Assembly (NCBI GenBank): GCA_030998015.1
Contig: JARWMV010000235.1
Location: 1,178,001-1,242,000, forward strand
Direction of reading: 5' to 3'
DNA: 64,000 nt
From: Ceratorhiza oryzae-sativae
Taxonomy: Eukaryota > Basidiomycota > Agaricomycetes > Cantharellales > Ceratobasidiaceae
The notes beneath the pieces are model-generated. The model was not told the DNA's origin, made no database searches, and saw only the letters and a program-made list of their open reading frames with translations. A program made the translations under genes and the position numbers. Shown here in pieces: positions 1 through 12,400 of this stretch; position 1 is the stretch's first letter; the number at the start of each line of letters is the position of its first letter.

Positions 1-408
1 TTTCGAGTGACCATGTGCACTCTTGCCAGCTACAACGTTAACAATAGGCGTCAGCACGAAGGAATACGGCCAGGGGGGCAGCGACGATCAAAGATATAAA
101 ACGGCAGTGCAGAGACGATCAAAAACCGTGGAGCCGCGACGATCGACATCAAGCATGTGGCAGATGAGCAGAACGCAAGGGCAATCAGAGCGTGGCGGTT
201 TTGGTTGTTTGTGGCGGAAATAAAGGAGGTTGATGATCAATAGAGCGGGAAAGAAGTGGTGGCAAGTGATGAAATGAACAAATGACGCGGAATCAAAGGA
301 AAGACGTACCAGCGGTGCCCACGTCCAACAGGGGAGGTCTTGGCCTCGCCGCCTTTCCCTGCTCCCCCTCTCCCTGCACATTAATCTCCTTTTCCAAATC
401 ACTCAACG

Positions 409-672
409 TCACACCGCCAAACCCAGCCCGGAACTACTCCGACTCGACCGTTGACTGGAGCGCTGACTCCGTCGACTGATCGACCTCGTCGCCGCCGCCG
501 CCCGTCGCGCTAATATTTGCCCCATCTTAAGCGCCAATGGATCCTCCTTGTTGGTTTCGTTGGCCGAGGATTCCATTTCGATAAAGTTTTCTGATGGTTT
601 AGGTAAATCGATGTGTTGGGGATGGTTATTGGAGTGTGGGAATGTGGGCCATATTGGGTGTAGTCGTGTCAA
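409..672 (-). CDS. possible exon(s) of an unrecognised minus-strand gene
   Basis: A minus-strand open stretch encodes an acidic, coding-like segment (ESSANETNKEDPLALK) followed by an Arg/Ser-rich tail and a stop at 409. Just downstream, around 300-400, another frame encodes a second coding-like piece (LSDLEKEINVQGEGEQG) that ends at a GTACGT donor. The two pieces cannot be joined cleanly by a normal-sized intron, because a TAG lies between them, so the gene model is unresolved and may run off the left edge. I do not recognise a family. Coding is suggested only by composition and the donor site. Confidence 0.25.
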   Translation of the reverse strand: MTRLHPIWPTFPHSNNHPQHIDLPKPSENFIEMESSANETNKEDPLALKMGQILARRAAAATRSISRRSQRSSQRSSRSSSGLGLAV

Positions 673-725
673 TGGGGGGATAGGAATAGATAGGGGACAA
701 CGTGTAGGGTCGGTTCAGCCAATGA

Positions 726-1580
726 TTATCGCGCCACGCACATCAACCGCATTCGACACCGAGCAAAGAAGAAGAAGAAAAAAAGTAACAAAGCAACAAA
801 CGTAAGAACGAACGAACAGCGAACGAAAGCGTGTATGTTGAACGCACCAAGCGTCGTCCGGCCCATGATCGACGGAAATGGGAACACTCGAGCGGTACTC
901 CCCGAGGCGCTCGCATGGGTCGAATGAACGCTGCTGCTCGGCGCAGGAGATGCAGGAGAGGGATCCGAGGCTGCGACCGTCATCGACCTGGACTTTTCTT
1001 CGTTGGAACGGACAAAGCGCGCGATCAAGCTCTGTGCGTCGCCCGGGTCGCTCACACTCCGTGTCGGCTTGGGTTTTGTCTTTGCGACCTGTTGTTTCAT
1101 CAAGGTCAGGGAGAGGAAAGGAGAAAGGACGAGGCACAGACATTCTCGAGCTGGCGAATGCGAATGGGTCCCTGGGCGGGTTTGGGCTTGGGATGTTGGA
1201 GGGCCGAGTCCCAGACGTAGGGGCGGCCAGGCGAGTCGGGTCGGTCGTCTTGGAAGAATGAGTTGACGAGACCGTCGGCAGCAGCGGCGAGCTAAGGAGG
1301 GAGCGTTACCAAGTCAGAGAGCATCGAACACGGTCGAACACGACTCACCCGGATGTCCGTGTCGAGCTGGAGAAAGCGCCGGGCGAGGTGGTGGGCGTCG
1401 GGCGCAGGCCGCCGTCGCTGCATGGCAAGGAGGAAATTACGGGAATGTGCAGCTGAAAAAGTGGTAAACTGAGACGGGGCGGGAACGAAGCGAGTCCTAA
1501 AAGTGTCGACCTGCTGCCTCGAGGGGACCAGCGCGAGCGGTCTGGACAAGCAGATGAAAAGCGCAATGACGGCGAGGCAT
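726..1580 (-). CDS. exons of an unrecognised minus-strand gene, model incomplete
   Basis: Two exons join convincingly. One starts in a hydrophobic stretch (AVIALFICLSRPLALV) near 1570 and ends LQLDTDIR at a GTGAGT donor near 1347. The next begins LAAAADGLVNSFFQDD after a TTAG acceptor near 1291. A further intron (GTCTGT to ACAACAG, about 52 nt) would lead to a Ser-rich segment that reads to 726. The hydrophobic stretch suggests a membrane anchor at the N-terminus. The first exon and start codon, which should lie between about 1600 and 1783, were not fixed: a 51-nt candidate intron (GTATGT to GTCAG) lies there, but the frames do not join cleanly. Family unknown. Confidence 0.4.
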
Positions 1581-1783
1581 CTTTAAGTGCCAGCCCAGAA
1601 ACACGAGGCCGCAAATAGCGCCAAATACGGCCGCTTTTCCCACAAAACAAATCTCTTTTTGCCTGTTCCTGACATCACGTCGAGAAGGATTAATCGCATC
1701 ACATACGCTACAGACATACGGCATACAACGACGTCATACAGAGCATAAACCATATTAATAAACATGCTAGAATAGAATAACAA

Positions 1784-2835
1784 TCAGGTGTGTCGCTTGA
1801 GCCAGCGTCCGAGAGCCCTGCCAATCGACACCTTGGCCGCGCGCTGGCCTCCGAGCGCATGCACCGCCTCTTGCTGCACCGTGCGCGTCTTGATGCCGTC
1901 CTCGAGGCCGGGCAGATCAGCGTTTCGTCCGAACATAGCGCCGTCGTCGTCCGACTCGTGCACCACACGCCGTGTCTCATCCCGAAACGCAACGCACTCG
2001 ACCGACACCTGCACCCGCACGGGCCGATGCACCCCCAGCGCCGGAAACGTGCACCGCTTCCTCACCTTGCGTGGCGACGTCGGTGGCGAGGCGCAGTACC
2101 TCCCCCCCTCCACCGTCGGCGGGAAATACGTGCCCCCGAGTGCGCTCTTCAGCCCGCCGTCCTGCTCGCCGTCGGAAAACTCGTACTCGTCAAACACCGC
2201 ATCCAGCCCGTCGAGATCGAGATCCTCCTCGGACTCCAGGTCGCCGCCGCACCCCCAAAACGAAGACGACACCGCGCTCGGCGGGACACTCGCACTTCGA
2301 CGGGGCAGCTCGGGAGACGTTACGTCACATTCCGGCGCAATAAAGGGCGAAAAGGATTGTTCGGCGAGTGTGAGTGGCGCACCGAGCGCTGAAACAAACA
2401 CCGGAGGCGGACGGCGGCGCGGACGAGGTGGTGGTGGGAGTCCCTTGGCTAGGTTCCTGGCTTTTGGCCCCGAGGGCGACAGAGGTGGGAGTTGGCTCGT
2501 CCTTGCGGGCTTGTACGGCGCCTCGGACGCAATCCGACGCAAGACCGGTCCAGGGTTCGGGTTCGGTGCGGGGTAGTTGGCTGGGATCGTCAACTCGGGG
2601 CTGGAGCACACGGCCAAGCGTAGGTTGTGCCGGAATTGTTCCTGTTGGGGCCAATCGGAATTAACATCTGGGGGTAAGTGATGCAGGCGAGGAGGCGGAA
2701 ACTTACAGCTGTGTTGGGTGATAGAGCGAGTGCCTCGCGTCCACGGCCCACTACTGCGATCCGGGGTTGCGATTGGGAACAGGACGAAGAAGAGGAAGAG
2801 GCGATGGAAGTCTCAGAGTGAGAGCGTGCGTGCAT
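1784..2835 (-). CDS. unrecognised Ser/Pro-rich protein, 328 aa, two exons
   Basis: Exon 1 runs 2835-2707 and exon 2 runs 2641-1784. They join in phase 0 across an intron with GTAAGT donor and CAACAG acceptor, giving 328 residues. The N-terminal part is Ser/Gln-rich and then Pro/Arg-rich. An acidic patch (SEEDLDLDGLDAVFDEYEF) lies mid-protein. The C-terminal 130 residues look folded, contain Cys and Trp and end in a basic stretch (RALGRWLKR). No signal peptide, membrane span or family motif is seen, and I do not recognise it. The mix of disorder, an acidic patch and a basic tail would suit a nuclear or signalling protein, but that is a guess. Confidence 0.7.
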
Positions 2836-4203
2836 CGCGATAGTATATATGCTTTAGTCCGATGAGTGGAGAATAGAATAGAGTGTCGAGTAGTATAATA
2901 ACCAGTCGATATGCCAGGCAAGCAACAAAATTAAAGATACAAAGGAAATAGGCTCCAATCCCAAACTTTAACGAGGCAAGAAAATGTACACTGGGTGGGA
3001 GGGAGGTAAGAGAGGGAGGGGAGGTGAGGGGCACAGAAGCGATAAGACTGTGCAAGATATAAGCCAGCGGCGTGGCCGCATCGAGGCCCTATGAACCCAC
3101 AGCTCGCGTGCGTGTCTTCTTTCCGGTTCAGGACCAAGGATGATTTCGCCTGGGGCTGCTCCGAGCGCGGCTTTCTTTGTCCCTATGTTTGATGTCCGAT
3201 GTTCGATTCTATTTGGCACTGTCGGCTCCTGTCAGGATGCTCCAAGCCCCCCCAACCGTTGAATACCAGACGTTACTTGACAGTGCATATATGCTTGAAA
3301 TCAAGCCTGGAAGGACTTGTCGATGTACGTTGCGCCAATTACGCGAACTGATCCGAGACGTGTGCGCCGCGAGGTTTCGAGACAGTTTGTACAGTACAAA
3401 AATTACACAGCGACGTGAGTGAGCTCATGTAGCAATCTAGTTCATTCCTGATCCCTGTTCATCGATAGGTTGGGCTGAAGCGGGTTCACCTGTCAACACG
3501 GACGTCGAATCGAAGCTCGCTTTCCAGGGGGAAGTGATCCTATAATAAACCGAACCCTTTGTTTCTGTGTATGTGCTTTAGGAGAGCTACTATTGTACGT
3601 ACTCTCTAACTCCGAGAGGTCTCGTAAGAATCACGGAATCACCGATGATCATCGCATGAGACGTACACTCGGTCGGTGGGGCGTAAATAACGCGCAGTGT
3701 CTGAAGATGACATGTGACTTTGCTAGTTCACGTGATGGAGTGAATGGTCTGCTTTTTTCTACACCAAGAAGGTGGCAAATGTATTCTGATAGATTGAACC
3801 TTTGATTCCAAGTTCGACTCGGGCAGGCGGTATCCCCTAGTCTCTCACACCATCCACACATACAGCACAGCATCCATTCCCTCGAGCGTTTCAAGCCCCG
3901 CACAAGATTGGCTCTAGTCGCTCCGTAGCTCCTATTGGCGCTCGCATAAATAGTCGGGGCGTTTCACCAACCATAAGCGCGTTTCAGCCGACTGCATGCT
4001 GGCAGATCGGCAAATGGCTTGGGGGTGGCGCGAATAGTTCCACGTGACTTGCTCAACACCCCTCACATCACGTGTATCTGTGACCATTTCTCAAGCGCGT
4101 CGACTGGTGTATATTTCTTGTATTATTTTTTCCCCTTATCAAGAGCACTAGAGGATAGCGGATAAGATCTTGCCCTGGGTTTGAGCTTGACACGATTGGT
4201 TGG
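2836..4203. promoter_or_regulatory. divergent intergenic region with three CACGTG sites
   Basis: No convincing gene lies here; the short ORFs on both strands are unsupported. Three CACGTG palindromes occur at 3729-3734, 4041-4046 and 4069-4074. The last two are within 165 bp of the start of the plus-strand gene at 4204. CACGTG is the core E-box bound by Cbf1/Pho4-type bHLH factors in fungi; binding here is inference. The region separates two divergent genes (2835 minus, 4204 plus). Confidence 0.35.
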
Positions 4204-5903
4204 ATGATGGATGTCGAGATGGAGTCAGCTGCGAGCGGAAGCGAATGGGAGACGCAAGACAGCGTCTGGGATGAAGAGCGTGAGCACAGCATCTGGCACC
4301 CATCCCGTTCTGGAGCTCATGGTTTGATAGCCGAAGACCAAGCGTCGTCTTCAACGTCGGCCGGGTCCCACGATGTCCAGCACCGTCTGTTGTATCGTGG
4401 CGCGCTCAGCATACCCGACTCGGCCATGCTGCTCGAGGGTACGCGTCTCTCTATCACGGCAACTAGGCACTCACACACCGCACAGGCATCCAGTTTATCG
4501 CCCACTTGCCGGGCGCCACACCCCCGCTCCTCGCCGCCCCACTCCCCATCGCCCTTGAATTAATGCGCGGCCGACCCAGTCTCCGGCTACTCGGCACCAT
4601 GAAGCTCAACCCCAATGATGTCAGACTCGACAATGAGATCGACGTCCGACTGTGCGTCTGTCCCCCCCCCTTCCCTGCCTCGTTTGATCCCAGCTCACAC
4701 TCCTGATCGACAAGGTACATCCATCCCCAGAGCTATGTCACGCACCAGTACTTTCAAAACACACTCGCGCTAGCGTCTCACACGACGTTTATACCCGAAC
4801 GAACGCTCCTTCGATCCCCTCATCCCCACCCGCACATCAATCCATACATCACGCCCGTCGCTGTCCGGATCGGGCTGGGCGACGATGTGATTGTCGTGTA
4901 CGGTCGACTGCAAGCTGCAGAGCATGCCAAGGCTCTCAAAGGCGAGACGGCCCGTATGGAGTTGGCTGTCGCCCGAGCCATGGACCCTGGTGCCGTTTCA
5001 GAATCCGAGGACGGAGAGGACGAAGAGCCAGAAGGGTTGGCGCCTGTCCCATCGACGTCGGGACCGAGACCACCCAGACCGGACGACCCGCTCCCGCGCG
5101 AACCGCCCGTGCGCGCGATCCTCAAACGCACAGGCTCCTCTATGCTCGTACCCAATCCCAACGGCCTCCAGCGCACGGCTTCGTCTTCGTCGGCGTTCAA
5201 ACGCACCACGTCTGTTCTAGGCACGACCAAACGGTCGCTTGCGTTTGGTCGTGTTCGGAGCGAGGTCGTCGTTCGAGGGTTGGGTGAACCGGGTATTGAG
5301 CTTGACACGCCCAAGCCTGTCAAGTCGACCAAGCCCAAGGATCAGACGAGCTCGGCGAAAGGAAAGGGCGGGAGGAGTAAAGGAAAGGCCAAGGTCGAGG
5401 GGACGGATGATCCGTTTACCGAGGAGGGACTCGATGCGGGTACGATGTTGCCCAAGATGATGGCAAGAGTCAAGAGCGGGGCGATTGGGGCGGGCTCGGG
5501 TGGCGGAGAGGAGGCGGCCAACAAGGCAGTGAGTGGTCTGAAACTCGGGTTGTTGTCTGTTGGCTGACTGCCTGAAACAGCTGATCAAGCGGCTCGCGCA
5601 GTCTGCATTGGACACGTACGGATTGGATAAAGACGATGAAGGGTTCAAAGAGGTCTATGGCTATGTGACTAGAGGCGTTGGCTTTGCATTTGTGAGTTGT
5701 ACTCTTGACTGGAATTCGTGCATACTTGAACACCCGTGCAGAGAAACAAGATAAAGGCCGAGAAGATAGGCAAGGACGAAGTTAGAAAAATGGTTGTTAG
5801 GTATGTTTCGCCCAAATGTCAACCGACTTTCTCTAACCATGCTTTTGGTAGACATGTCGAGATGTATGTTAGTGGGAATGGCGAGTTTAGTGCTCCTGCT
5901 TGA
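4204..5903 (+). CDS. putative Sld7-like replication-initiation protein, 478 aa
   Basis: Six exons (4204-4438, 4486-4651, 4715-5528, 5581-5691, 5742-5800, 5852-5903) sum to 479 codons with canonical boundaries. The N-terminal part looks globular. A Ser/Pro/Lys-rich linker follows (about residues 170-390). The last 70 residues form a conserved-looking helical domain (LIKRLAQSALDTYGLDKDD, FKEVYGYVTRGVGFAF, then a basic helix and RHVEMYV). This pattern resembles the Sld7 C-terminal domain, known from the yeast Sld3 partner that loads Cdc45 at origins; animal MTBP is the counterpart. The assignment rests on my recognition of that C-terminal pattern only. Two in-frame ATGs (4204 and 4207) could start it. 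CACGTG elements lie just upstream. Confidence 0.6.
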
Positions 5904-5996
5904 TGCTTTCGAGGTATATGCGTCGCATTACTGTATTCATATCATACGCTTTGATTTAATTTATTCATAGTACATTGGCTATTAGCCGCCCTATTT

Positions 5997-8573
5997 CTAT
6001 AGGAGTGACATCAACACGAGTCCAATGGCAGGCCACCATGGGGCAAGGCTGTTGGCGCCATTCGCACTAGTCCCAGTTCCACCCTGATTTCCTCCACCAA
6101 GCGAGAGCGCCGCAAACGACCACAGCTGTATCGCCGACGTTTCAGTCCCTTCGCTCGCAAGTTGCCCCAAGGGTGTAGCGTTAAACCTTCCGTTGTTCCC
6201 ATACGTCCAGCTCCAGACTTCTGAATACACCTGTGGCCCACTCCCGGCAATCGCTTTTCCTAAATTTGTTTGTGTATGGAGAAGCGAGCCAACCAATTCA
6301 GGATCCCCGCACCATTCCGGCTTCAGCAACCCAGCAGCCAAGAGCCCAGACGAGCTTTGACCCTGACACGACTCCACAACGCGTCGGACACCTAACGCCG
6401 TCAACGAAGTTTGCCATGACCAGCTCACGGTGCCGTGGTACGCTGCTCGGGAAAATTCAGTGGTGGCGCTGACGTTGGGGCTGTATGCTGGATTGGCTAC
6501 GAGTTGGCCGATATTTGTGAGTAGCCCGCGCGGGAATGGCTGGAGGGCGTCGATAACGGCTGATATGAGGTCTCGGGTAATATTACGATTGTACAAGAGG
6601 TTGAATCCGAGGTCGCTGTTCATAATTGGGACAGGCGCCCCGTTTTCAAGAAGGGAAAGACCGTAGATTGTGACGTTTTTCCGAGTAGTGGTCGTATTGG
6701 ATGAGGCCGAGAACGTATCGTTGAGGCTGCCGTTTCCATAAAGCAGTGCAGTCGAGATGTTTACCCGCTGAACATAATCCACCAGCCTATTCTCCGCCTC
6801 TTCTGCCCAACGACCGTCCTGAAAAACTTGGGCGCCTCTCTCTCCCACACATCCCCCCACTCACGCGCAACCGCCTCCAGCCCGGATCCAACGCACCAAG
6901 ACCAGCCAGATCCGCGATCGCATGCAACGCAGCCGGCTGAAGCGCCGTGCTCACGTCAAGCGGATACACGCCCCAGCCGATCCCGGCATTACTGTCTCGC
7001 CAATTCCCGACCGGCACGTCCGGCTGTATGCGGGCGAGGTTCCGGTAGTCGGTCGGGTCTTGGGCAAACGCGCGCGAAGTATTCATCACGTACTCCACAT
7101 TTCTGTCCAACAGCTGCCGGTAGGTGTACTCTGGCTGGAGCCCCGCGCGTGTATCGAGGAACCGGCCGATTGTGGTGTTGTCCGCTGCGCCGTTGTACAG
7201 AGCCCAGGCGAGGAACTGGGGCAGAATGAGGTAATGCGTATCCTTCATTTTGTAATCCAGAAACACCGAGTTTCCGCGCTCGGGGTGGCCTGCGTTGAGG
7301 TTGACAAATGTTGCATAGTCGCCGATGGTTTCTTCGTGGGCGACGTGGCCGTCGGTGTAGTTTATTCGTTCGATCGAAGCACCAATCACGGCTTCGATGG
7401 CGTTTGAGCTAACGACTCGAGACGAGCTGAGCAGGCGCGTGGTAAAAAGCGTATCTCGGCCACTAAATGAATTTGACCGCCCCCCCCCCCCGCGTAATTC
7501 GTCAAATAGGCAAAGTGATCGCCAAGCGTAAACAGAGACAACTCACAAGTACGTCAAGAAGCGCCACGAGCCGGCTGTCCATTTGGGCTGATGCCTAGAA
7601 TAAGCAAGGAAAGCTGGAGTGAGATGGTTTCGGAGGCTGCATGGCGTGGGGAGGTACGTACGTGAGAAAAGCAAACTGCTCGCGGACGTCGGTGAGACTC
7701 GCGTTGTTTGTCGCGTCCGCACCCGAGGCAAAGACTTGGTTTACCCCAAGGGAAGGAATATTCGTTTCGTTGACTTGGGCAGACCAGGAGACTCGACCTG
7801 GACCTGAGCGGTCGGGTGGTACGATTACGCGAACGGCGGGCGGACTAGACGATCCGTTTGGAGCGGGCGTCACCTCGAACCGAGTTCCGTTCTCAGCTTG
7901 AAACCTGAGCTCGTAGCCGTACCGCTCGGAGATTGTCGTCCCGTTGTCAAGTGTGACGGTGCTCGCGTTGAGCCAAAGGCGAGAGAACCAGACGATGTTT
8001 TGATCGAGTTGGGTAACCGTAAGGTTGAATAGCGATTGGCTAATGCCTCCGCCCTCGACATAGTCTCGCACCTGACGGACCGAGCCGATCTGCGTCGTCC
8101 CGAGCTCGGCGTTGGACGAAAAGAGGAGTGTGCCTTGGAGTCCATGGAGCCCATTTGGTCCGATGGCAGAATGAAGCGAACCCGGTTCGAGTGTCACAGT
8201 CAGATGGTCGCCGTTTGTCCCGTTGGAGGGCAGCCAGTATGTCAAAGATCCCGAGTTTCCGGCCGGATGGGCGACGATCATCCGGTTGGGCGTTTGGGCA
8301 GACACCGAGTTGGGGTTTGTCAAGAGCAGGGTAGCGGCTGTTTTGTTGCTTCGGTAAAAGTAATTGTCATATCTGCAGAGATGGGTGTGAGTTTCAGTCC
8401 AACAGGTGGGCTGAGGGAATGGATAGATACCCTCCTGCTGTCACGTTCAGATTGGAGGTGATTAGCTCCTCAGCCGGTGGAGGCTGGATAACAAGAGGAT
8501 TTGCATTTTGTGCGGCAACTCGGAGGATAAATGCAAGGCCGAACACCAGCAAAGCGTGTGAGCCCATGACCAT
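5997..8573 (-). CDS. secreted, probably GPI-anchored six-hairpin glycosidase
   Basis: The start at 8573 begins a signal peptide (HALLVFGLAFILRVAAQ). Exon 2 is reached through a GGTATC donor and a CTGCAG acceptor and reads NVTAGGYDNYFYRSNKTA. Later exons carry YFGRDTLFTTRLL, the GRDT motif of six-hairpin glycosidases related to glycogen-debranching domains. They also carry HVAHEETIGDY, KMKDTHYLILPQ, NWRDSNAGIGWGVYPLDVS and, near the end, YHGTVSWSWQ. There are many N-glycosylation sequons. The last 25 residues (SLAPWWPAIGLVLMSLL after a small-residue stretch) look like a GPI-attachment signal, suggesting a plasma-membrane or wall location. The exact substrate of this fungal subgroup is not evident. 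Near 6838-6883 the frame can be kept only by a 46-nt GTGAGT..CAG intron; see findings. It is divergent from the beta-mannosidase gene. Confidence 0.85.
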
Positions 8574-9418
8574 GGCGGGGGACGTCCCCTGCCGAAAAAC
8601 CTTTTATCTCCCCCGGTGCGCTCCACATCGAGGCTGACCACATGAGCGGCTCCGCATTCATTCCTGCCCTTTGATCAGAAGCACGAGTCGCACCTAACCA
8701 AGAATAGCATCAGAGCATCAAGAAAGACAGACAATGTTCAATAGCAGCAGGTGGTTGGCGTGTGCAGAGCAAAACATGCTGACCAAACGCGACTTTCCTC
8801 CAAATCCGTCTTGAAAGGCACCAGCTCCAGTAGACCGTCCTGAAATATGGCCACAACTACATCAAAAATGACGCTCACATGCATGAAATCAATCGGTCAA
8901 CTGACAAGGTGCAGAATTTCTCTGACGAAGCCTGCCTCGCGGGTAGCAGACTTCTATCATCCATAAACGTCATGGCAGGTTTTATGCGCTCCAATAAGCG
9001 GGATCTCCAGAAGATTATTATGCTAGGCTAGCATCATTGGGCAATGCATACATGCAAATTTGGGGAGGTTGCGATGTTGGGTAAATATTGATGGAGGGTA
9101 ACCGAGAGTACGCTTTGTTCCGGGCCACATACTTCAAGCATACATGATCACGTTGGACTTAACCCGTGTTTGCTCCAAGTGAACGGTGTACCACAATTTC
9201 TGGTGTCCTTGTGGCTTGTGCGAGAGCACAGATACTGTCAAGCACCATACCTCATCAAATTATCCAATGAGCACGTGAAGCAACTCGTGAACTCATCCAC
9301 GACCGGTAGTCGCTCCTATTGGCTCGAACCAACACTTCGAGATGCTTAAATACATCCGCGTTTGCAAAGGCGAACCAAGTGACTTTATAAATCCATCTCT
9401 TGATCGATCATCTCCGTC
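8574..9418. promoter_or_regulatory. shared divergent promoter of two glycosidase genes
   Basis: This 845-bp gap separates the minus-strand six-hairpin glycosidase and the plus-strand beta-mannosidase. No coding potential or RNA gene is evident. A TATAAA-like sequence (tttataaatcc) lies about 35 bp upstream of the ATG at 9419, and a CACGTG lies near 9273. The arrangement would allow co-regulation; that is inference. Confidence 0.4.
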
Positions 9419-12400
9419 ATGTCTCGCAACACACTCACGCTTTCTGGAGCCTGGCAATGGAAGCAGCGCGACCCGGCCATCGCTAACGTGCTGGATGAAC
9501 TGGTGCAGCATACACTCCTACTCAATCAAGACTCGAAAGATACGAAATCTACATGGCGAAAGGCCGTGGAGTTTCCATCAGAGATTCACGTTGAACTCTT
9601 GAAGGCGGGTCTTATCCCAGATCCCTATCTTGGGTTTAACGAGCACAAAGTCCAATGTGAGTGATGGTCTGATATCACTACAACAGGCGTCTGACCATTT
9701 TGGTACAGGGGTTGGAAGAAAGGAGTGGCTTTATTCGTGTTCCTTTGAGTTGTCAGTCGAGCAACTCGCCAACCATGTGGAGATCGAATTTGAGGGCCTT
9801 GATACTTTCTGCACAGCGTATCTGGTAATGCTGCGACGGGTGTATCACAAGAGTCATACTCTCATGCCTAGTTCTACAGAACGGCGTAGAAATCCTAAAA
9901 TCCGAAAATATGTTCACGCCAGCTACGGTTTCCCTAGCTCCTCTGGCCTCCGATTCAGATCCGTCGCCAAAAGGAGTCATTGGCGCATCGGCACAAACAG
10001 TAGTATCGGCTCTTTCCCCACTGTCTTTATCTTCTCCAACTCCAAAGCCTTTAAACGCCCTTAAGCCGGGCAAAAACACACTATTACTTTACTTCAAGTC
10101 GGCTCTGCTCGAAGCTAAAGCCCTTGAAGCCAAGTACGGACGGGTTCGCGCTGGAAGTTGCAATTTAGGTGATCCGAGCCGCGTGTATGTTCGCAAGGCA
10201 CAGTATGGGTGGAGATGGGATTGGGGTAGGTGGATGGTTAATACGACCAGTGGGTGGGTAACCGACGTTTTTCAACAGGTCCAGAGCTAATGACCGTGGG
10301 GCCCTACCGTCCCATCCATATACACACGTTCAAGACTCGTATCGTGGACTTGTATGCGAAAGCATCCGTTTCGCCATCTCCTTCGCTTTCGTCCTCCCTT
10401 GAGATAGACCTCACCCTTGCCGGCAGCAGCTCTGATGCGGTCAAGATGGATATTACGCTTCAAGCGGCAGATGGGAATCCCATTCGCACCGGAAAGTTTG
10501 ACCATACATCCAAGGTCGAATGGCAATTTCAGCAGGGAGAGGTTTCACTGTGGTGGCCAGTTGGGTATGGTCAGCAATCCTTGTATACCGTAGAGGTTGC
10601 TGTATTCGACAAGGTATGCACTTTAAAGCAACTGTAGACAGGAACTAAGCGTCACGCGTGGTGAAAGGATGGAAACACGCTCGATAAGACATCTAAACGA
10701 ATCGGATTCCGTCGAGTCGAACTTATTCAGGAGCCATTGGCTGACGCACCTGGAACAACGTTCTTGTTCGAAATTAATGGAGTACGTATATTTATTGGAG
10801 GTATGTCTGGCATCAAGGTTGTACTACGACTGGGGCGCTGATTTCTCATACTTAGGTTCCAATTGGATACCAGCAGATAATTTCCTCACAACCATTACAC
10901 CCGAACGGTACAGATCTTGGCTCCAACTTCTAAAGGACGGTAACCAAAACATGGTCCGTATTTGGGGCGGCGGCGTGTACGAGCCAGACTGTTTCTATGA
11001 TACATGCGATGGCAAGTGCCCTTCGCTTCAACAGATTCTTGAGCTCACCTACAAACACACAGAACTTGGGATACTCGTTTGGCAAGACTTCCAGTTTGCG
11101 TGTGGGCAATATCCGGCGCACAAGGAGTTCCTCGCAAATGTCGAAGCTGAAGCGGAGGCTAACGTGCGTAGGCTGCGAAGCCATCCCAGTATGGCTCTTT
11201 GGTGTGGGAACAATGAAGGTGGGTTTCTATTAATCATTTTAGATTTTGCAGAAGTCCAATTAACATGTGCACAGATTACCAGCAAGTTTTCCAGTGGGGA
11301 ATATCTAATCTTCCTGCGGTAGTCATCTACGAGAAGATCCTACCCGATGTGGTCCAAAAATTATCGGGAGATAGTGTCCCGTACCATCGCGGAAGTCCGT
11401 ATGGAAGGTACGAACTCCCATAATGAAAATCTGATTATCTTGACGGTACCTGTATAGCGTCAAAGAGTGGGACACGGCAGATCCTACCATTGGTGACATC
11501 CACCAGTGGGATGTATGGGGCGGAAAGGAACGTTTCTATCAGGACTGGGATATCATGGGCGGGCGATTCGTTAGGTGGTTCCACGATGACTTGGGCAACA
11601 GCTAGCCGGCTGACGAACGAGTTTGTTCAGTGAATTCGGGCTACCGTGTCTTCCAGATATTCGAACCATCGATTATTGGCTGCGAGACACCGATCCTACT
11701 CAGCGTCGGGTGCAGAGTAAGGCGATGCAGCAGCACAACAAAGCCGGCGCGCATGAGCGCCGTTTAGCCATCGTGATGAACGAAAATTTCCATATCACGA
11801 ATAACTTGGAAACGCAAGTATCATAACCCTCAGTCATGAGGGCTAACGCTGAAAATATAAACAGGTATACCTATCTCACGCAGCTTATGCAGTCGGAGGC
11901 CGTGTCAGGGGCATATCGCAACTGGAGGCGTGAATGGAAAGGGGATGGAAAGCAATATGTGAGATACCCGTTGTGCCAGATCGAGTACTAAACAAAACGC
12001 ATCTTGTAGTGCGCGGGGGTTATCGCTTGGCAGCTCAACGATTGTTGGCCAGTGAGCTCGTGGGCGATTGCCGACTACTTCGTAAGCCACCCATGAGGCA
12101 ATCCGAGTAATGTTAACAGTCCCCGATGTAGCTCCGCCCCAAGCCGTCTTATTACACCATAGCCCGGGAAATGCGCCCATATACAGTCGGAATTAAGAGA
12201 ACCGTAGGTCTAAGTCTTTGCAAACGGCGCATATACCTAACTATTACATACAGGTTGAGAAAAATCGAGAGACCGATCGCCCTCGGCAGTTCTACGAATT
12301 TGGTGCATTCCAGAGTACAGGTGCTTCAATTGAAATATGGGCGACGAACTCGACTTTATCGGACAAGAACGTGACCCTTCGAATATCGTATCTAGACTTG

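Noticed and set aside
1788..2576. Long plus-strand open frames over 1.8-2.6 kb
   Set aside because: GC-rich shadow frames of the 328-residue minus-strand protein, which has a clean intron and better amino-acid character.
11814..11864. Frameshift in the beta-mannosidase
   Set aside because: A GT donor at 11818 breaks the frame, but a GC donor at 11814 restores the conserved reading without any sequence error.
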